DNA from: Marivita sp.
GTDB lineage: Bacteria > Pseudomonadota > Alphaproteobacteria > Rhodobacterales > Rhodobacteraceae
Length of the DNA: 64,000 nt
Direction: 5' to 3'
Assembly (NCBI RefSeq): GCF_020055635.1
Contig: NZ_JAIPUT010000003.1
Location: forward strand, 1-64,000
Shown: positions 1 through 8,554 of the stretch, piece by piece
How the letters are laid out: each line of letters starts with the position of its first letter
Numbering within the stretch: the stretch's first letter is position 1
Notes under the pieces: generated by a model
Databases searched by the model: none
What the model saw: the letters and a program-made list of their open reading frames with translations, nothing else
What the model was told of the DNA's origin: nothing
Position numbers and translations under genes: made by a program

Positions 1-31
1 ATTCAAACAAACCATGGGGTCCAAAGGCTTC

Positions 32-108
32 TGGCGATCCCGGCAGGATTCGAACCTGCAACCTGCCCCTTAGGAGGGGGCTGCTCTATCCAGTTGAGCC
101 ACGGGACC
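32..108 (-). tRNA. tRNA-Arg (anticodon CCT)
   Basis: Read on the minus strand, this folds as a full cloverleaf. The 7-bp acceptor stem starts GGTCCCG and pairs with CGGGATC (one G-U pair), the T arm carries TTCGAAT between GCAGG and CCTGC, and the anticodon loop is CTCCTAA on a GCCCC/GGGGC stem. The anticodon CCT reads the arginine codon AGG. The 3' CCA is encoded. Length with CCA is 77 nt. Confidence 0.95.
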
Positions 109-231
109 GCGCAGATCAGGCATACTTTTTCCCCGGCGCTTTGTCATTACCCGGTTCGATTTTTTACAAAGAGCGCAATCGCTTGCCGGTCTGCAAGAGA
201 TTGGGATATCGTTCGTAACAGGACAGTTAGG

Positions 232-1260
232 ATGATGCTCTTGGCCAGTGACGATACCCGCCCCCTGACGCTGCGCGATGTTTCCGAGGCATCCGGCGTT
301 TCGGAAATGACGGTCAGCCGCGTTCTGCGCAATCGCGGAGACGTTTCGGCTGCGACGCGCGAACGCGTGCTTTCGGCCGCGAAATCATTGGGATACGTGC
401 CCAACAAGATCGCCGGAGCGCTGGCGAGCCAGCGGGTGAACCTGGTGGCGGTGATCATCCCGAGTCTGCGCAACATGGTGTTTCCCGAAGTCATGTCGGG
501 CATCAGCGCCGTTCTGGAAGAAACAGAACTGCAACCCGTGGTGGGCGTCACCGACTACCTGCCCGAGAAAGAAGAGCGCGTGCTTTACGAGATGCTGTCG
601 TGGCGCCCCTCCGGCGTGATCATCGCCGGGCTGGAGCACACCGACGCCTCGCGCGCCATGCTGAGCGCAAGCGGAATCCCCGTGGTCGAGATCATGGATG
701 TCGACGGCACCCCGATCGATTCCATGGTGGGCATTTCCCATCGCAGGGCAGGTCGCAAGATGGCGCAGGCCATCCTGAAGGCAGGGTACCAGCGCATCGG
801 ATTTCTGGGCACCAAGATGCCGCTGGATCACCGGGCGCGGAAAAGGTTCGAAGGCTTTACCGGGGCCTTGGCGAAAAGCGGGGTCGAGGTTGCGGATCAG
901 GAATTCTATTCCGGTGGGTCGGCCCTTGCCAAAGGCCGGGAGATGACCGAAACGCTGTTGAACCGCGATCCGGAGCTGGATTTCCTCTATTATTCCAACG
1001 ACATGATCGCAGCCGGCGGACTCTTGACGCTTCTGGACAAAGGGATCGACATCCCCGATCAAATCGGTCTGGCCGGGTTCAACGGGGTCGAGCTTTTGGA
1101 TGGATTGCCCCGGAAACTGGCGACGATGGACGCGTGCCGCACCGAAATCGGACGCAAGGCCGCCGAGATCATTTCCGAGCGGGTCAACACACCGGACGGC
1201 GCGCCAAGCGTGATCGAACTGACCCCCAAGATCAGCTATGGGGACACCCTGCGCCGATAG
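232..1260 (+). CDS. LacI-family transcriptional regulator
   Basis: DNA-binding repressor or activator of 342 aa. The N-terminus holds a LacI helix-turn-helix (LTLRDVSEASGVSEMTVSRV, followed by ATRERVLSAAKSLGYVPN), and the rest is a periplasmic-binding-protein-like effector domain ending with the usual GLAGFNGVEL region. It resembles the gluconate-type GntR branch of the family, but the effector cannot be read from sequence. I chose the ATG at 232 because a longer reading frame from 94 would run into the tRNA and adds residues foreign to the family. The gene runs convergent to the pyrimidine transporter and is separated from it by a hairpin, so it probably controls something outside this island. 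Confidence 0.88.
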   Translation: MMLLASDDTRPLTLRDVSEASGVSEMTVSRVLRNRGDVSAATRERVLSAAKSLGYVPNKIAGALASQRVNLVAVIIPSLRNMVFPEVMSGISAVLEETELQPVVGVTDYLPEKEERVLYEMLSWRPSGVIIAGLEHTDASRAMLSASGIPVVEIMDVDGTPIDSMVGISHRRAGRKMAQAILKAGYQRIGFLGTKMPLDHRARKRFEGFTGALAKSGVEVADQEFYSGGSALAKGREMTETLLNRDPELDFLYYSNDMIAAGGLLTLLDKGIDIPDQIGLAGFNGVELLDGLPRKLATMDACRTEIGRKAAEIISERVNTPDGAPSVIELTPKISYGDTLRR

Positions 1261-1263
1261 AAA

Positions 1264-1285
1264 GAAGGGCCTGGACCGGCCCTTC
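1264..1285. terminator. Hairpin between convergent genes, likely terminator
   Basis: An 8-bp perfect stem, GAAGGGCC/GGCCCTTC, with a 6-base loop lies between the stop codons of the LacI gene and the ABC binding protein. On the minus strand it is followed by TTTC, so it most likely ends the leftward transporter operon. There is no clear T tract on the plus side. Confidence 0.6.
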
Positions 1286-1310
1286 CGATGTCATGTGAAC
1301 CGCTTTCGGC

Positions 1311-2297
1311 TCAGTTCAGGGCGTCAGATACCGCGTGTGTCCAGGCGCCATCCCCCGGATCGGCGGTGATCACCGGATCGGATCCTCCGGCGAGAAGAGT
1401 CTGCACCGTCCGTTCGAAATCGGCCGGATCCAACGCGCCGTTCGACCCTGCTGTCAGCTTGGCCACTTCGCCCATCATGCGCTTCTGGTGTGTCTCGGTC
1501 TGCGCACCGGTCTCGTCGTAATCGAGCACGATCATCGCCGCCTCTTCGGGGTTTTGCTCGGCCCATTTCCAACCCTGCATCGACGCATCTACAAAACGCT
1601 GCATCTTTTCGACAAAGGCCGGGTCCTCCAGGTTTTCTTCCAGAACATAAAGCCCGTCCTCTAGCGTCGCGACACCCTGGTCCTCGTATTTGAAGGTGAC
1701 AAGCTCGTCCGGGCTGACGCCGGCATCAATGACCTGCCAGTATTCGTTATACGTCATGGTCGAGATGCAGTCTGCCTGACGTTGCAACAGGGGATCGACA
1801 TTGAAGCCCTGTTTGAGAACCTCGACACCGGTCTCGCTCTTGCCATCTGTCGAGATGCCCATCGAACTCATCCAGGACATGAAGGGAAATTCGTTGCCGA
1901 AAAACCAGACCCCCAAGGTGCGGTTCTTCAGGTCATCGGGGCTTTCGATCCCTGCATCCTTCCAGCACGTCAGCATCATCCCGGAGCTTTTGAAAGGCTG
2001 CGCGATATTGACCAAGGGAAGCCCCTTTTCACGCGCTGCCAGGGCGGCTGGCATCCATTCCACGATCACGTCGGCACCGCCCCCGGCGATCACCTGCGTC
2101 GGCGCGATGTCGGGACCGCCCGGCTTGATCGTGACATCCAGATCCGCCTCTTCGTAGTAGCCATTCTCAAGCGCCACGTAATAGCCCGCGAACTGGGCTT
2201 GCGTGACCCATTTCAACTGTAGCGTAACGTCATCCGCCGCCCATGCGGGCGCGGCCAGTCCGATGGCTGCCAGTGTTCCAAGTATCTTCGAGTTCAT
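1311..2297 (-). CDS. ABC transporter substrate-binding protein (NMT1/THI5-like), probable pyrimidine binding
   Basis: Periplasmic binding protein of 328 aa. A signal peptide is visible (MNSKILGTLAAIGLAAPAWA, cleavage after AWA). The mature part has the NMT1/THI5-like start (LQLKWVTQAQFAGYYVALENGYY), the pattern known from binding proteins for thiamin pyrimidine, riboflavin and related heterocycles. It is the last gene of a leftward run that starts with hydantoinase-type enzymes and contains two permeases and an ATPase. From context I infer that it binds uracil, thymine, a dihydropyrimidine or another pyrimidine-derived compound. The ligand itself is not proven by sequence. Confidence 0.85.
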   Translation of the reverse strand: MNSKILGTLAAIGLAAPAWAADDVTLQLKWVTQAQFAGYYVALENGYYEEADLDVTIKPGGPDIAPTQVIAGGGADVIVEWMPAALAAREKGLPLVNIAQPFKSSGMMLTCWKDAGIESPDDLKNRTLGVWFFGNEFPFMSWMSSMGISTDGKSETGVEVLKQGFNVDPLLQRQADCISTMTYNEYWQVIDAGVSPDELVTFKYEDQGVATLEDGLYVLEENLEDPAFVEKMQRFVDASMQGWKWAEQNPEEAAMIVLDYDETGAQTETHQKRMMGEVAKLTAGSNGALDPADFERTVQTLLAGGSDPVITADPGDGAWTHAVSDALN

Positions 2298-2326
2298 CGT
2301 TCACCTCCAGGTTGTCGTTTTTCGTT

Positions 2327-3175
2327 TTAGTTTCGACGATGTGACGGGTGCCAGAACGTCACGCGCCGTTCCATCCAGGCCACAAGCCCGTAGAACGCTG
2401 TACCAGCCATTGCTGCGACGGCGATTTCCGCCCACACGAGGTCAATCGACAGGCTTCCCACGCCTGTCGAAATCCGAAATCCCATGCCACGTGTGGGTGA
2501 CCCGAAGTATTCAGCAACAATTGCCCCGATCAATGCAAGCGTCGTCGCGATCTTCAGCCCGTTGAAAATGAACGGAAGCGCCGCGGGAAGCCGCAGCTTT
2601 ATCAATGTGTCGAGGTATCCGGCTGCATATGTGCGCATCAGATCGCGCTGCATGGCGTCGGTTTCGCGCAGGCCCTGCACCGTGTTCACCAGAATCGGAA
2701 AGAACACCATGACCACCACGACGGCAGCCTTGGACTGCCAGTCGAATCCGAACCAGTTGACCAGAATCGGTGCGATCCCGATGATCGGCAAGGCCGCCAC
2801 AAAGTTCCCGATCGGAAGAAGACCCCGCGTCAGGAACGCCGAGCGGTCGATCAGGATGGCGGTCGCGAACGCCGCCAGCGCCCCGATCACGAAGCCCGAC
2901 AACGCACCTTTCAGCACCGTCTGGCGAAAGTCCTCCCACAGGATGTCGGTCGAGGCGGCAAAGGTCCCTGCCACGGTCGACGGCGCGGGCAGGATCACAG
3001 GCGACACACCCAGCCCCCGAACGAAGCCTTCCCAGAGCACGATCAAGGTCACCCCGAACAGCACCGGGATGAGCACCCGAACACCGATGGTCCCGCGCCA
3101 GCGCGAATTGGCCAGAGAGGCATTGAGGGCCCAGGCGCCGATCCAGAAGACAAGGGCAAAGACAAGCCAGCTCAT
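2327..3175 (-). CDS. ABC transporter permease (pyrimidine-type, component 2)
   Basis: Inner-membrane permease of 282 aa of the SsuC/TauC/ThiX class (binding-protein-dependent transport, BPD_transp_1). Several hydrophobic helices are visible, and the cytoplasmic EAA-like loop reads YLDTLIKLRLPAALPFIFNGLK. Its start overlaps the stop of the upstream permease by 4 bases (ATGA), so the two are translationally coupled and likely form a heterodimeric channel. Two N-terminal helices precede the core domain. Confidence 0.87.
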   Translation of the reverse strand: MSWLVFALVFWIGAWALNASLANSRWRGTIGVRVLIPVLFGVTLIVLWEGFVRGLGVSPVILPAPSTVAGTFAASTDILWEDFRQTVLKGALSGFVIGALAAFATAILIDRSAFLTRGLLPIGNFVAALPIIGIAPILVNWFGFDWQSKAAVVVVMVFFPILVNTVQGLRETDAMQRDLMRTYAAGYLDTLIKLRLPAALPFIFNGLKIATTLALIGAIVAEYFGSPTRGMGFRISTGVGSLSIDLVWAEIAVAAMAGTAFYGLVAWMERRVTFWHPSHRRN

Positions 3176-4104
3176 GCCTGCATCCCCATCCGCCGCAGGA
3201 TGATCCGCTGCGTCAGGTCCAGCAGCGTCACCAGGATCCCCGCCAGGATCGCCGCTGCGAACAGTGCCGCCCAGATCGCCAGGGGCGTGCCGAACTGATC
3301 TCCGATCAGGATGCGCGCGCCCAGGCCGGAAATCGCGCCGGTCGGCAATTCGCCCACGATGGTTCCCACCAGCGCCGCCGCGATGCCGATCTTGAGCGAC
3401 GTGAACAGATACGGCATCGACGCGGGCAATCGCAGCTTCAGAAAGGCTTGCACGCCCGAGGCGGAATAGGTCCGGAGCAGATCAAGCTGCGCCGCGCCCG
3501 GCGACCGCAACCCTTTGACCATGCCGACCAGAACCGGAAAGTAACACAGGTAAGCCGAGATGATCGCCTTGGGCACGCCCCGCCCTTCGATGCCGACCTG
3601 GCTGGACAGCACGATGATCATCGGCGCCAGCGCCACGATGGGCACCGTCTGGCTGATGATGGCCCACGGCATCAGGCTCATGTCCACCACCCGGCTGTAG
3701 ACGATGGCGATTGCCCCGGCCATGCCCAGAACGGTGCCCAAGGCAAAGCCCCAGAGCGTCGATTGCAGCGTGATCCAACCGTGGTAGATCAGCGACCGTT
3801 TCGACATCGCCCTCCCGCGCAGCGCCATCTCGCCGGTGGTGTTCCAAAGCTCGTCGGCCACCTGCACCGGGGTCGGCAGGCGGGGCCGGTCAAGGCTGTA
3901 GCCCAAGGCGATATGATCGGGATTGGCCATCATCAGACGCCAGGCCGATTGCTCGAACCGGTCACGCGGTTCCGCGGGGATGACCTCGGCTCCCCCGCGA
4001 TCTGCCACATCCAGCGCGCCACGAATGTTCATCGGGGCCACCGCCGCGTACCAGAGCACGGCAAGGGCCGCGAGCACGGCAAGAATGGGCAGGATGTTCC
4101 TCAT
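3172..4104 (-). CDS. ABC transporter permease (pyrimidine-type, component 1)
   Basis: Second inner-membrane permease, 310 aa, same class as its neighbour. It starts with a hydrophobic segment (about residues 4-24). Next comes a hydrophilic stretch of roughly 75 residues that probably lies in the periplasm, then the membrane core with the EAA loop VQAFLKLRLPASMPYLFTSLK. It begins 6 bases after the stop of the ATPase gene and ends inside the next permease gene. The long hydrophilic segment after the first helix distinguishes it from the other permease. Confidence 0.87.
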   Translation of the reverse strand: MRNILPILAVLAALAVLWYAAVAPMNIRGALDVADRGGAEVIPAEPRDRFEQSAWRLMMANPDHIALGYSLDRPRLPTPVQVADELWNTTGEMALRGRAMSKRSLIYHGWITLQSTLWGFALGTVLGMAGAIAIVYSRVVDMSLMPWAIISQTVPIVALAPMIIVLSSQVGIEGRGVPKAIISAYLCYFPVLVGMVKGLRSPGAAQLDLLRTYSASGVQAFLKLRLPASMPYLFTSLKIGIAAALVGTIVGELPTGAISGLGARILIGDQFGTPLAIWAALFAAAILAGILVTLLDLTQRIILRRMGMQA

Positions 4105-4110
4105 GACGCC

Positions 4111-4923
4111 TCAATCGTCATAGGCATGTCCCGCCCGTAGCCCATCCCGCACCCGGTGCGCGATCTCGAGGAATTCCGGCGTATCGCGAATGTCGAGCGG
4201 ACGTTCTTTCGGCAAAGGGCTGTCGATCACATCCGTGATCCGACCGGGGCGCGGGCTCATCACCACGATCTTGGTCGACAGGTAAACCGCCTCGGGAATC
4301 GAATGCGTCACGAACCCGATGGTCTTTTCCGTCCTGGCCCACAGCTCGAGCAGTTGTTCGTTCAGGTGGTCGCGCACGATCTCGTCAAGCGCGCCGAACG
4401 GCTCGTCCATCAGCAGGATGTCCGCGTCAAAGGCCAGCGCCCGCGCGATGGATGCCCGCTGCTGCATCCCGCCCGACAATTGCCAGGGGTATTTCTTGCC
4501 GAACCCCGACAATTCCACGAGGTCCAGAACCCGGTTGATGCGCTCGGCCTGTTCGGCCCTGGAATACCCCATGATCTCGAGCGGCAGGGCGATGTTCTTC
4601 TCGATGCTGCGCCACGGGTAAAGCCCCGCCGCCTGGAAGACATAGCCATAAGCCCGCGCGCGGCGCGCTTCATCCGGCGTCATCCCGTTCACGGTGAGCA
4701 TGCCGCCCGTTGGGGCCTCAAGCGCCGCGATGCATCGCAGGAACGTGGTCTTGCCACAGCCCGAAGGGCCGATGAAGCTGACGAACTCGCCCTTCCCGAT
4801 CTCCAGATCAATGCCGGACAGCGCATGCACCGGGCCGTCATTTGTCTGGAAGGTGAGGTCCAGTGACGTGGCCGAGATCACCGGTGACGTCACGCTCCGG
4901 TCCTGTACCGCTGGGTCTTGCAT
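4111..4923 (-). CDS. ABC transporter ATP-binding protein (pyrimidine-type)
   Basis: ATPase of 270 aa energising the two adjacent permeases. Walker A is GPSGCGKTT, the signature is LSGGMQQRASIARAL, Walker B is ILLMDEPFGALDE, and the switch histidine lies in FVTHSIPEAVYLS. It belongs to the nitrate/taurine/thiamin-precursor type. I take the ATG at 4923 as start because it overlaps the dihydropyrimidinase stop as TGATG. The frame is open 21 codons further upstream, but that part lies within the end of the dihydropyrimidinase gene and is not family-like. Coupling to that enzyme supports import of its substrate. Confidence 0.9.
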   Translation of the reverse strand: MQDPAVQDRSVTSPVISATSLDLTFQTNDGPVHALSGIDLEIGKGEFVSFIGPSGCGKTTFLRCIAALEAPTGGMLTVNGMTPDEARRARAYGYVFQAAGLYPWRSIEKNIALPLEIMGYSRAEQAERINRVLDLVELSGFGKKYPWQLSGGMQQRASIARALAFDADILLMDEPFGALDEIVRDHLNEQLLELWARTEKTIGFVTHSIPEAVYLSTKIVVMSPRPGRITDVIDSPLPKERPLDIRDTPEFLEIAHRVRDGLRAGHAYDD

Positions 4924-6377
4924 CAAACGCCCGTCGCGGGAATCCCTGACCGCTCCACCGGGCGCGGGGCCGTCAGGTCTTTCCATTTCGACAGCGCGCG
5001 GTTCACCGTGCCATTGCCCGGCCGCTTGACGAACGTGCCATGGCCTTCCTGCGTGCGCATCTCGCCATCATGCACCGCCACATGGCCGCGCGTCAGGGTA
5101 AAACGCGGCAGGCCCTTGACATGCTGGCCCTCGAATACGTTGTAGTCGATCGCCGATTGCTGCGTGCTGGCCTGAATTGTCTTTTCCTTCTCCGGATCCC
5201 AAACCACCAGATCGGCATCCGCACCGACCAGAACGGCCCCCTTCTTCGGGTAGCAGTTCAGGATCTTGGCGATATTGGTCGAGGTCACAGCGACGAATTC
5301 GTTCGGCGTCAACCGTCCGGTTGTCACCCCGTGGGTCCAGAGCATCGGCATCCGATCCTCAAGCCCCCCTGTACCATTGGGAATCTTCGAGAAATCACCC
5401 AGCCCGAACCGCTTCTGTTCCGTGGTGAAGGCGCAATGATCCGTGGCGACAACCGACAGCGACCCCGATTGCAGACCCGCCCACAGGCTGTCCTGATGCT
5501 GCTTGTTGCGGAAGGGCGGCGACATCACCCGACGCGCGGCGTGATCCCAGTCCTGGTTGAAATATTCGCTTTCATCCAGCGTCAGATGCTGGATCAACGG
5601 CTCTCCCCAGACGCGCTTGCCCTGCATCTTGGCGCGCCGGATCGCTTCGTGCGATTCCTCGCAGGAGGTATGCACCACGTAGAGCGGCACACCAGCCATG
5701 TCCGCGATCATGATGGCGCGATTGGTTGCCTCTCCTTCGACCTGCGTGGGCCGCGAATAGGCATGGCCTTCCGGCCCGGTATTGCCCTCGGCCAATAGTT
5801 TGGCGGTCAGTTCCGCCACCACGTCGCCATTCTCGGCATGAACCATGGCGATCCCGCCAAGCTCGGACAGGCGGCTGAACGACGCGTAAAGCTCATCGTC
5901 ATTGACCATGAGCGCGCCCTTGTAGGCCATGAAATGCTTGAACGTGTTGATGCCGCGATCCTTGATCACGCTCTCCATCTCGTTGAACACCTGCTCCCCC
6001 CACCAGGTGACCGCCATGTGAAACGAGTAGTCGCAATTCGCCCGGGTCGACTTGTTGTCCCACATCTGCAACGCGTCGAACAAACCTTGCCCCGGACTGG
6101 GCAACGCGAAATCCACCACCATCGTGGTGCCGCCCGCCAATGCGGCGCGCGTGCCGCTCTCGAAATCGTCCGAGGAGTAGGTGCCCATGAACGGCATCTC
6201 GAGATGCGTGTGCGGGTCGATCCCGCCCGGCATCACGTAACACCCGGTCGCGTCCAGTTCCTCACCGCCCTTCAGGTTCGGACCGATCTCGGTGATGACC
6301 CCGTTTTCGATGGCGACATCCGCCTCGTAGGTCAGGTCCGCTGTGACTACCGTTCCGTTCTTGATGATCGTGGTCAT
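4923..6377 (-). CDS. hydA: Dihydropyrimidinase (D-hydantoinase)
   Basis: Zinc amidohydrolase of 484 aa that opens the ring of dihydrouracil or dihydrothymine to N-carbamoyl-beta-alanine or its methyl form; many relatives also cut hydantoins. Seen here: the metal motif GGIDPHTHLEMPFMG near residue 55, the lysine expected to be carboxylated in FKHFMAYKGALM near residue 150, and further ligands in YVVHTSC and VVATDHCAF. Length is normal for the family. GGAG lies 6 bases before the ATG. Preceded by the amidohydrolase gene and followed directly by the transporter ATPase, it is the second step of the reductive pyrimidine pathway. Confidence 0.94.
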   Translation of the reverse strand: MTTIIKNGTVVTADLTYEADVAIENGVITEIGPNLKGGEELDATGCYVMPGGIDPHTHLEMPFMGTYSSDDFESGTRAALAGGTTMVVDFALPSPGQGLFDALQMWDNKSTRANCDYSFHMAVTWWGEQVFNEMESVIKDRGINTFKHFMAYKGALMVNDDELYASFSRLSELGGIAMVHAENGDVVAELTAKLLAEGNTGPEGHAYSRPTQVEGEATNRAIMIADMAGVPLYVVHTSCEESHEAIRRAKMQGKRVWGEPLIQHLTLDESEYFNQDWDHAARRVMSPPFRNKQHQDSLWAGLQSGSLSVVATDHCAFTTEQKRFGLGDFSKIPNGTGGLEDRMPMLWTHGVTTGRLTPNEFVAVTSTNIAKILNCYPKKGAVLVGADADLVVWDPEKEKTIQASTQQSAIDYNVFEGQHVKGLPRFTLTRGHVAVHDGEMRTQEGHGTFVKRPGNGTVNRALSKWKDLTAPRPVERSGIPATGV

Positions 6378-6427
6378 GGTCTACTCCGTGGTCCTGATCT
6401 TCTCTGGTTCAAAAATATCCCGGGGGA

Positions 6428-6459
6428 GTCGCGCAAAGCGCGACGGGGGCAGAGCCCCC
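6428..6459. repeat. Tandem double hairpin between hyuC-type gene and hydA
   Basis: Two GC-rich stem-loops lie back to back: GTCGCGC-AAA-GCGCGAC (6428-6444) and GGGGGC-AGA-GCCCCC (6445-6459). They sit in the 85-base gap between the amidohydrolase stop and the dihydropyrimidinase start. This arrangement looks like the repeated GC-rich palindromes found between genes in many Rhodobacteraceae. Function could be mRNA stabilisation or partial termination. Confidence 0.6.
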
Positions 6460-6462
6460 GGT

Positions 6463-7713
6463 CTAGCTGACGATTTCTGCGGTCTCTACAACCGCATGGA
6501 ACAGCACGTCCGTCCCCGCCACCGCCCAGTCCTTGGAAATCTCCTCGGCCTCGTTATGCGACAGCCCGTCGACACAGGGGCACATCACCATCGCCGTGGG
6601 TGCCACGTCGTTGATCCAGCAGGCATCATGTCCGGCGCCCGACACGATATCCATGTGGGAATACCCCAGACGCTCCGCCGCATCGCGGATCGCTTTCACG
6701 CAGCTTTCGTCGAAAGCGGGCGGGTCGAACTGGCCGACGATGTGGCTGTCGAACGACACGCCGATGTCCTCGCAGAGCTTCGGCGCGCGCTCCATGAATT
6801 CGGCGACCATGTCGTTCAGCTTGTCGATCAGGTGCGTGCGCAGGTCCACCGTGAACACTGCCTTGCCCGGAATGATGTTACGGCTGTTGGGATGGATGTC
6901 GATATGGCCGATCGCCCCCACCGCGTTGGGCTGGTTCTTCATCGCGATCTCGTGCACCAGCTCGGTGATCAGCGCGAGGCCCCGGCCCGCGTTCCTGCGC
7001 ATGTGCATCGGCGTCGATCCGGTATGGCTTTCCTTGCCGGTCACGGTGCATTCGATCCAGCGCAGGCCCTGCCCATGCGTGACCACGCCGATATCCTTGC
7101 CCTCGGCCTCGAGGATCGGCCCCTGTTCGATATGCAGTTCGAAGAACGCATGCATCTTGCGGTCCCCGACTTTCTCGGTGCCCTTCCATCCGATCCGGTC
7201 CAGTTCGTCGCCGAATGTCTTGCCCTTGGCATCGGTCCGGTCGAACGCCCATTGCAGGTCGTGCTTGCCTGCGAACACACCCGACGCCAGCATCGCCGGC
7301 GCAAAGCGCGTGCCTTCCTCGTTGGTCCAGTTGGTCACGACGATCGGGTGCCTGGTCCTGATGCCCATATCATTGAGCGAGCGCAGGATCTCCAGCCCCC
7401 CCAGCACGCCGAGAACACCGTCGTATTTGCCACCGGTAGGCTGCGTATCGAGATGGGACCCGACATAGACGGGCAGCGCGTCCGGGTCCGTGCCGTCGCG
7501 CCGCGCGAACATGTTGCCGATCTCGTCGAGCCCCATGGTACAGCCCGCATCCTCGCACCATTTCTGGAACAGAGCCCGGCCTTCCGCGTCTTCGTCGGTC
7601 AGCGTCTGGCGGTTGTTGCCCCCTGCCACTCCGGGTCCGATCTTCGCCATCTCCATGAGGCTATCCCACAGGCGGTCGCCATTGATCCGCAGGTTTTCTC
7701 CCGGTGCTGCCAT
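6463..7713 (-). CDS. M20-family Zn-dependent N-carbamoyl amidohydrolase (probable beta-ureidopropionase)
   Basis: Amidohydrolase of 416 aa of the allantoate/N-carbamoyl-amino-acid type. Seen: metal-binding motifs GSHLDTQPTGGKYDG and NWTNEEGTRFAPAM, the HIEQGPILE segment and the closing GAGHDACW region. In the reductive pyrimidine pathway this class releases beta-alanine, CO2 and ammonia from N-carbamoyl-beta-alanine, the third step. The start has GAGGGA about 7 bases upstream. It is the first gene of a leftward operon with hydA and the transporter, and its promoter region carries a RutR-like palindrome at 7773-7788. Allantoate or hydantoin-derived substrates are alternatives, but the neighbours favour pyrimidine breakdown. 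Confidence 0.9.
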   Translation of the reverse strand: MAAPGENLRINGDRLWDSLMEMAKIGPGVAGGNNRQTLTDEDAEGRALFQKWCEDAGCTMGLDEIGNMFARRDGTDPDALPVYVGSHLDTQPTGGKYDGVLGVLGGLEILRSLNDMGIRTRHPIVVTNWTNEEGTRFAPAMLASGVFAGKHDLQWAFDRTDAKGKTFGDELDRIGWKGTEKVGDRKMHAFFELHIEQGPILEAEGKDIGVVTHGQGLRWIECTVTGKESHTGSTPMHMRRNAGRGLALITELVHEIAMKNQPNAVGAIGHIDIHPNSRNIIPGKAVFTVDLRTHLIDKLNDMVAEFMERAPKLCEDIGVSFDSHIVGQFDPPAFDESCVKAIRDAAERLGYSHMDIVSGAGHDACWINDVAPTAMVMCPCVDGLSHNEAEEISKDWAVAGTDVLFHAVVETAEIVS

Positions 7714-7772
7714 TCCCGTTCCCTCGCCGCTGTCTTTTCCCGCGTGGCCAAAGCGCGTCGGCCCGCAAGTTT

Positions 7773-7788
7773 TTTACCATTTGGTAAA
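7773..7788. promoter_or_regulatory. Candidate RutR-type operator 1
   Basis: Perfect inverted repeat TTTACCA-TT-TGGTAAA, 60 bases before the amidohydrolase start and about 110 bases before the regulator gene on the other strand. Known RutR of E. coli binds TTGACCA-NN-TGGTCAA, which differs by one base per arm. A near copy lies at 11561-11576. I infer that the adjacent TetR-family protein binds here. Confidence 0.7.
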
Positions 7789-7900
7789 GTTACGATTGCA
7801 ACGCACCCTCAGGCTGTCAAGGTGTGTTCTGGAATGAGTTTGCCCGCGTCCACCCGGGATGTCAGACTTGCCCTGTAATCCGGCAGGAAAGAGTTGCCTC

Positions 7901-8512
7901 GTGACCCGCACCCGCAAACCAAGCCGCATCCAGACGGAAAACCGCCGACGCATTCGCGACGCTGCCTTGGGATTGTTCGCCACGCATGGATTTCGCGGCA
8001 CGACACTCGACCAGATCGCCGAAGCCTGCGGCATGCACAAACCGAACCTGATCTATTATTACAAAAGCAAGGAAGCGATCCATATCGACCTGCTGAACAC
8101 GCTTCTGGAAGAATGGCTGAGCCCTTTGGATGCCATGGACCCGGAGGGGGAGCCGCTGGAGGAAATGATCGGTTACATCCGCCGCAAGATGGAAATGAGC
8201 CGCCTTTACCCCCGCGAATCCCGGCTGTTTGCAAATGAGATCGTGCAGGGCGCTCCACGGATGCTGCCGCATCTGGAAAGCATCCTGAAGCCGCTCTTCG
8301 ACAGGCAATGCGCGATCATCACCCGGTGGATGGATGACGGCAAACTGGCGCAGATGCATCCGGCGCACCTGATCTTTTCGATCTGGGCCGTGACGCAGCA
8401 TTATGCCGACTTCGAAGCCCAGATCGCGGTGCTATTGCCGGGAGACGACAATCGGGCGGGTGGCGCGGAGGTTTTTGTCGAAGACATGTTCCGGAAACTG
8501 CTGGCGCCCTGA
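7901..8512 (+). CDS. rutR: TetR-family regulator of pyrimidine catabolism (RutR-like)
   Basis: Repressor of 203 aa. The N-terminal TetR helix-turn-helix reads TTLDQIAEACGMHKPNLIYYY. The C-terminal ligand domain keeps stretches typical of RutR, for example KMEMSRLYPRESRLFANEI and HLIFSIWAVTQHYADF. RutR senses uracil and thymine. The GTG at 7901 is preceded by AGGAAAGAG and gives a start like the family. An in-frame ATG at 7859 would add 14 residues but has no ribosome site. The gene stands between two catabolic operons, each with a matching palindrome in front. Confidence 0.87.
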   Translation: MTRTRKPSRIQTENRRRIRDAALGLFATHGFRGTTLDQIAEACGMHKPNLIYYYKSKEAIHIDLLNTLLEEWLSPLDAMDPEGEPLEEMIGYIRRKMEMSRLYPRESRLFANEIVQGAPRMLPHLESILKPLFDRQCAIITRWMDDGKLAQMHPAHLIFSIWAVTQHYADFEAQIAVLLPGDDNRAGGAEVFVEDMFRKLLAP

Positions 8513-8554
8513 TGAATTTACTTGGCATTAACCGCAGTGCCGCAAATTCCGGGC

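Noticed and set aside
94-231. N-terminal extension of the LacI regulator
   Set aside because: It overlaps the tRNA gene and adds residues foreign to the family; the ATG at 232 begins just before the helix-turn-helix.
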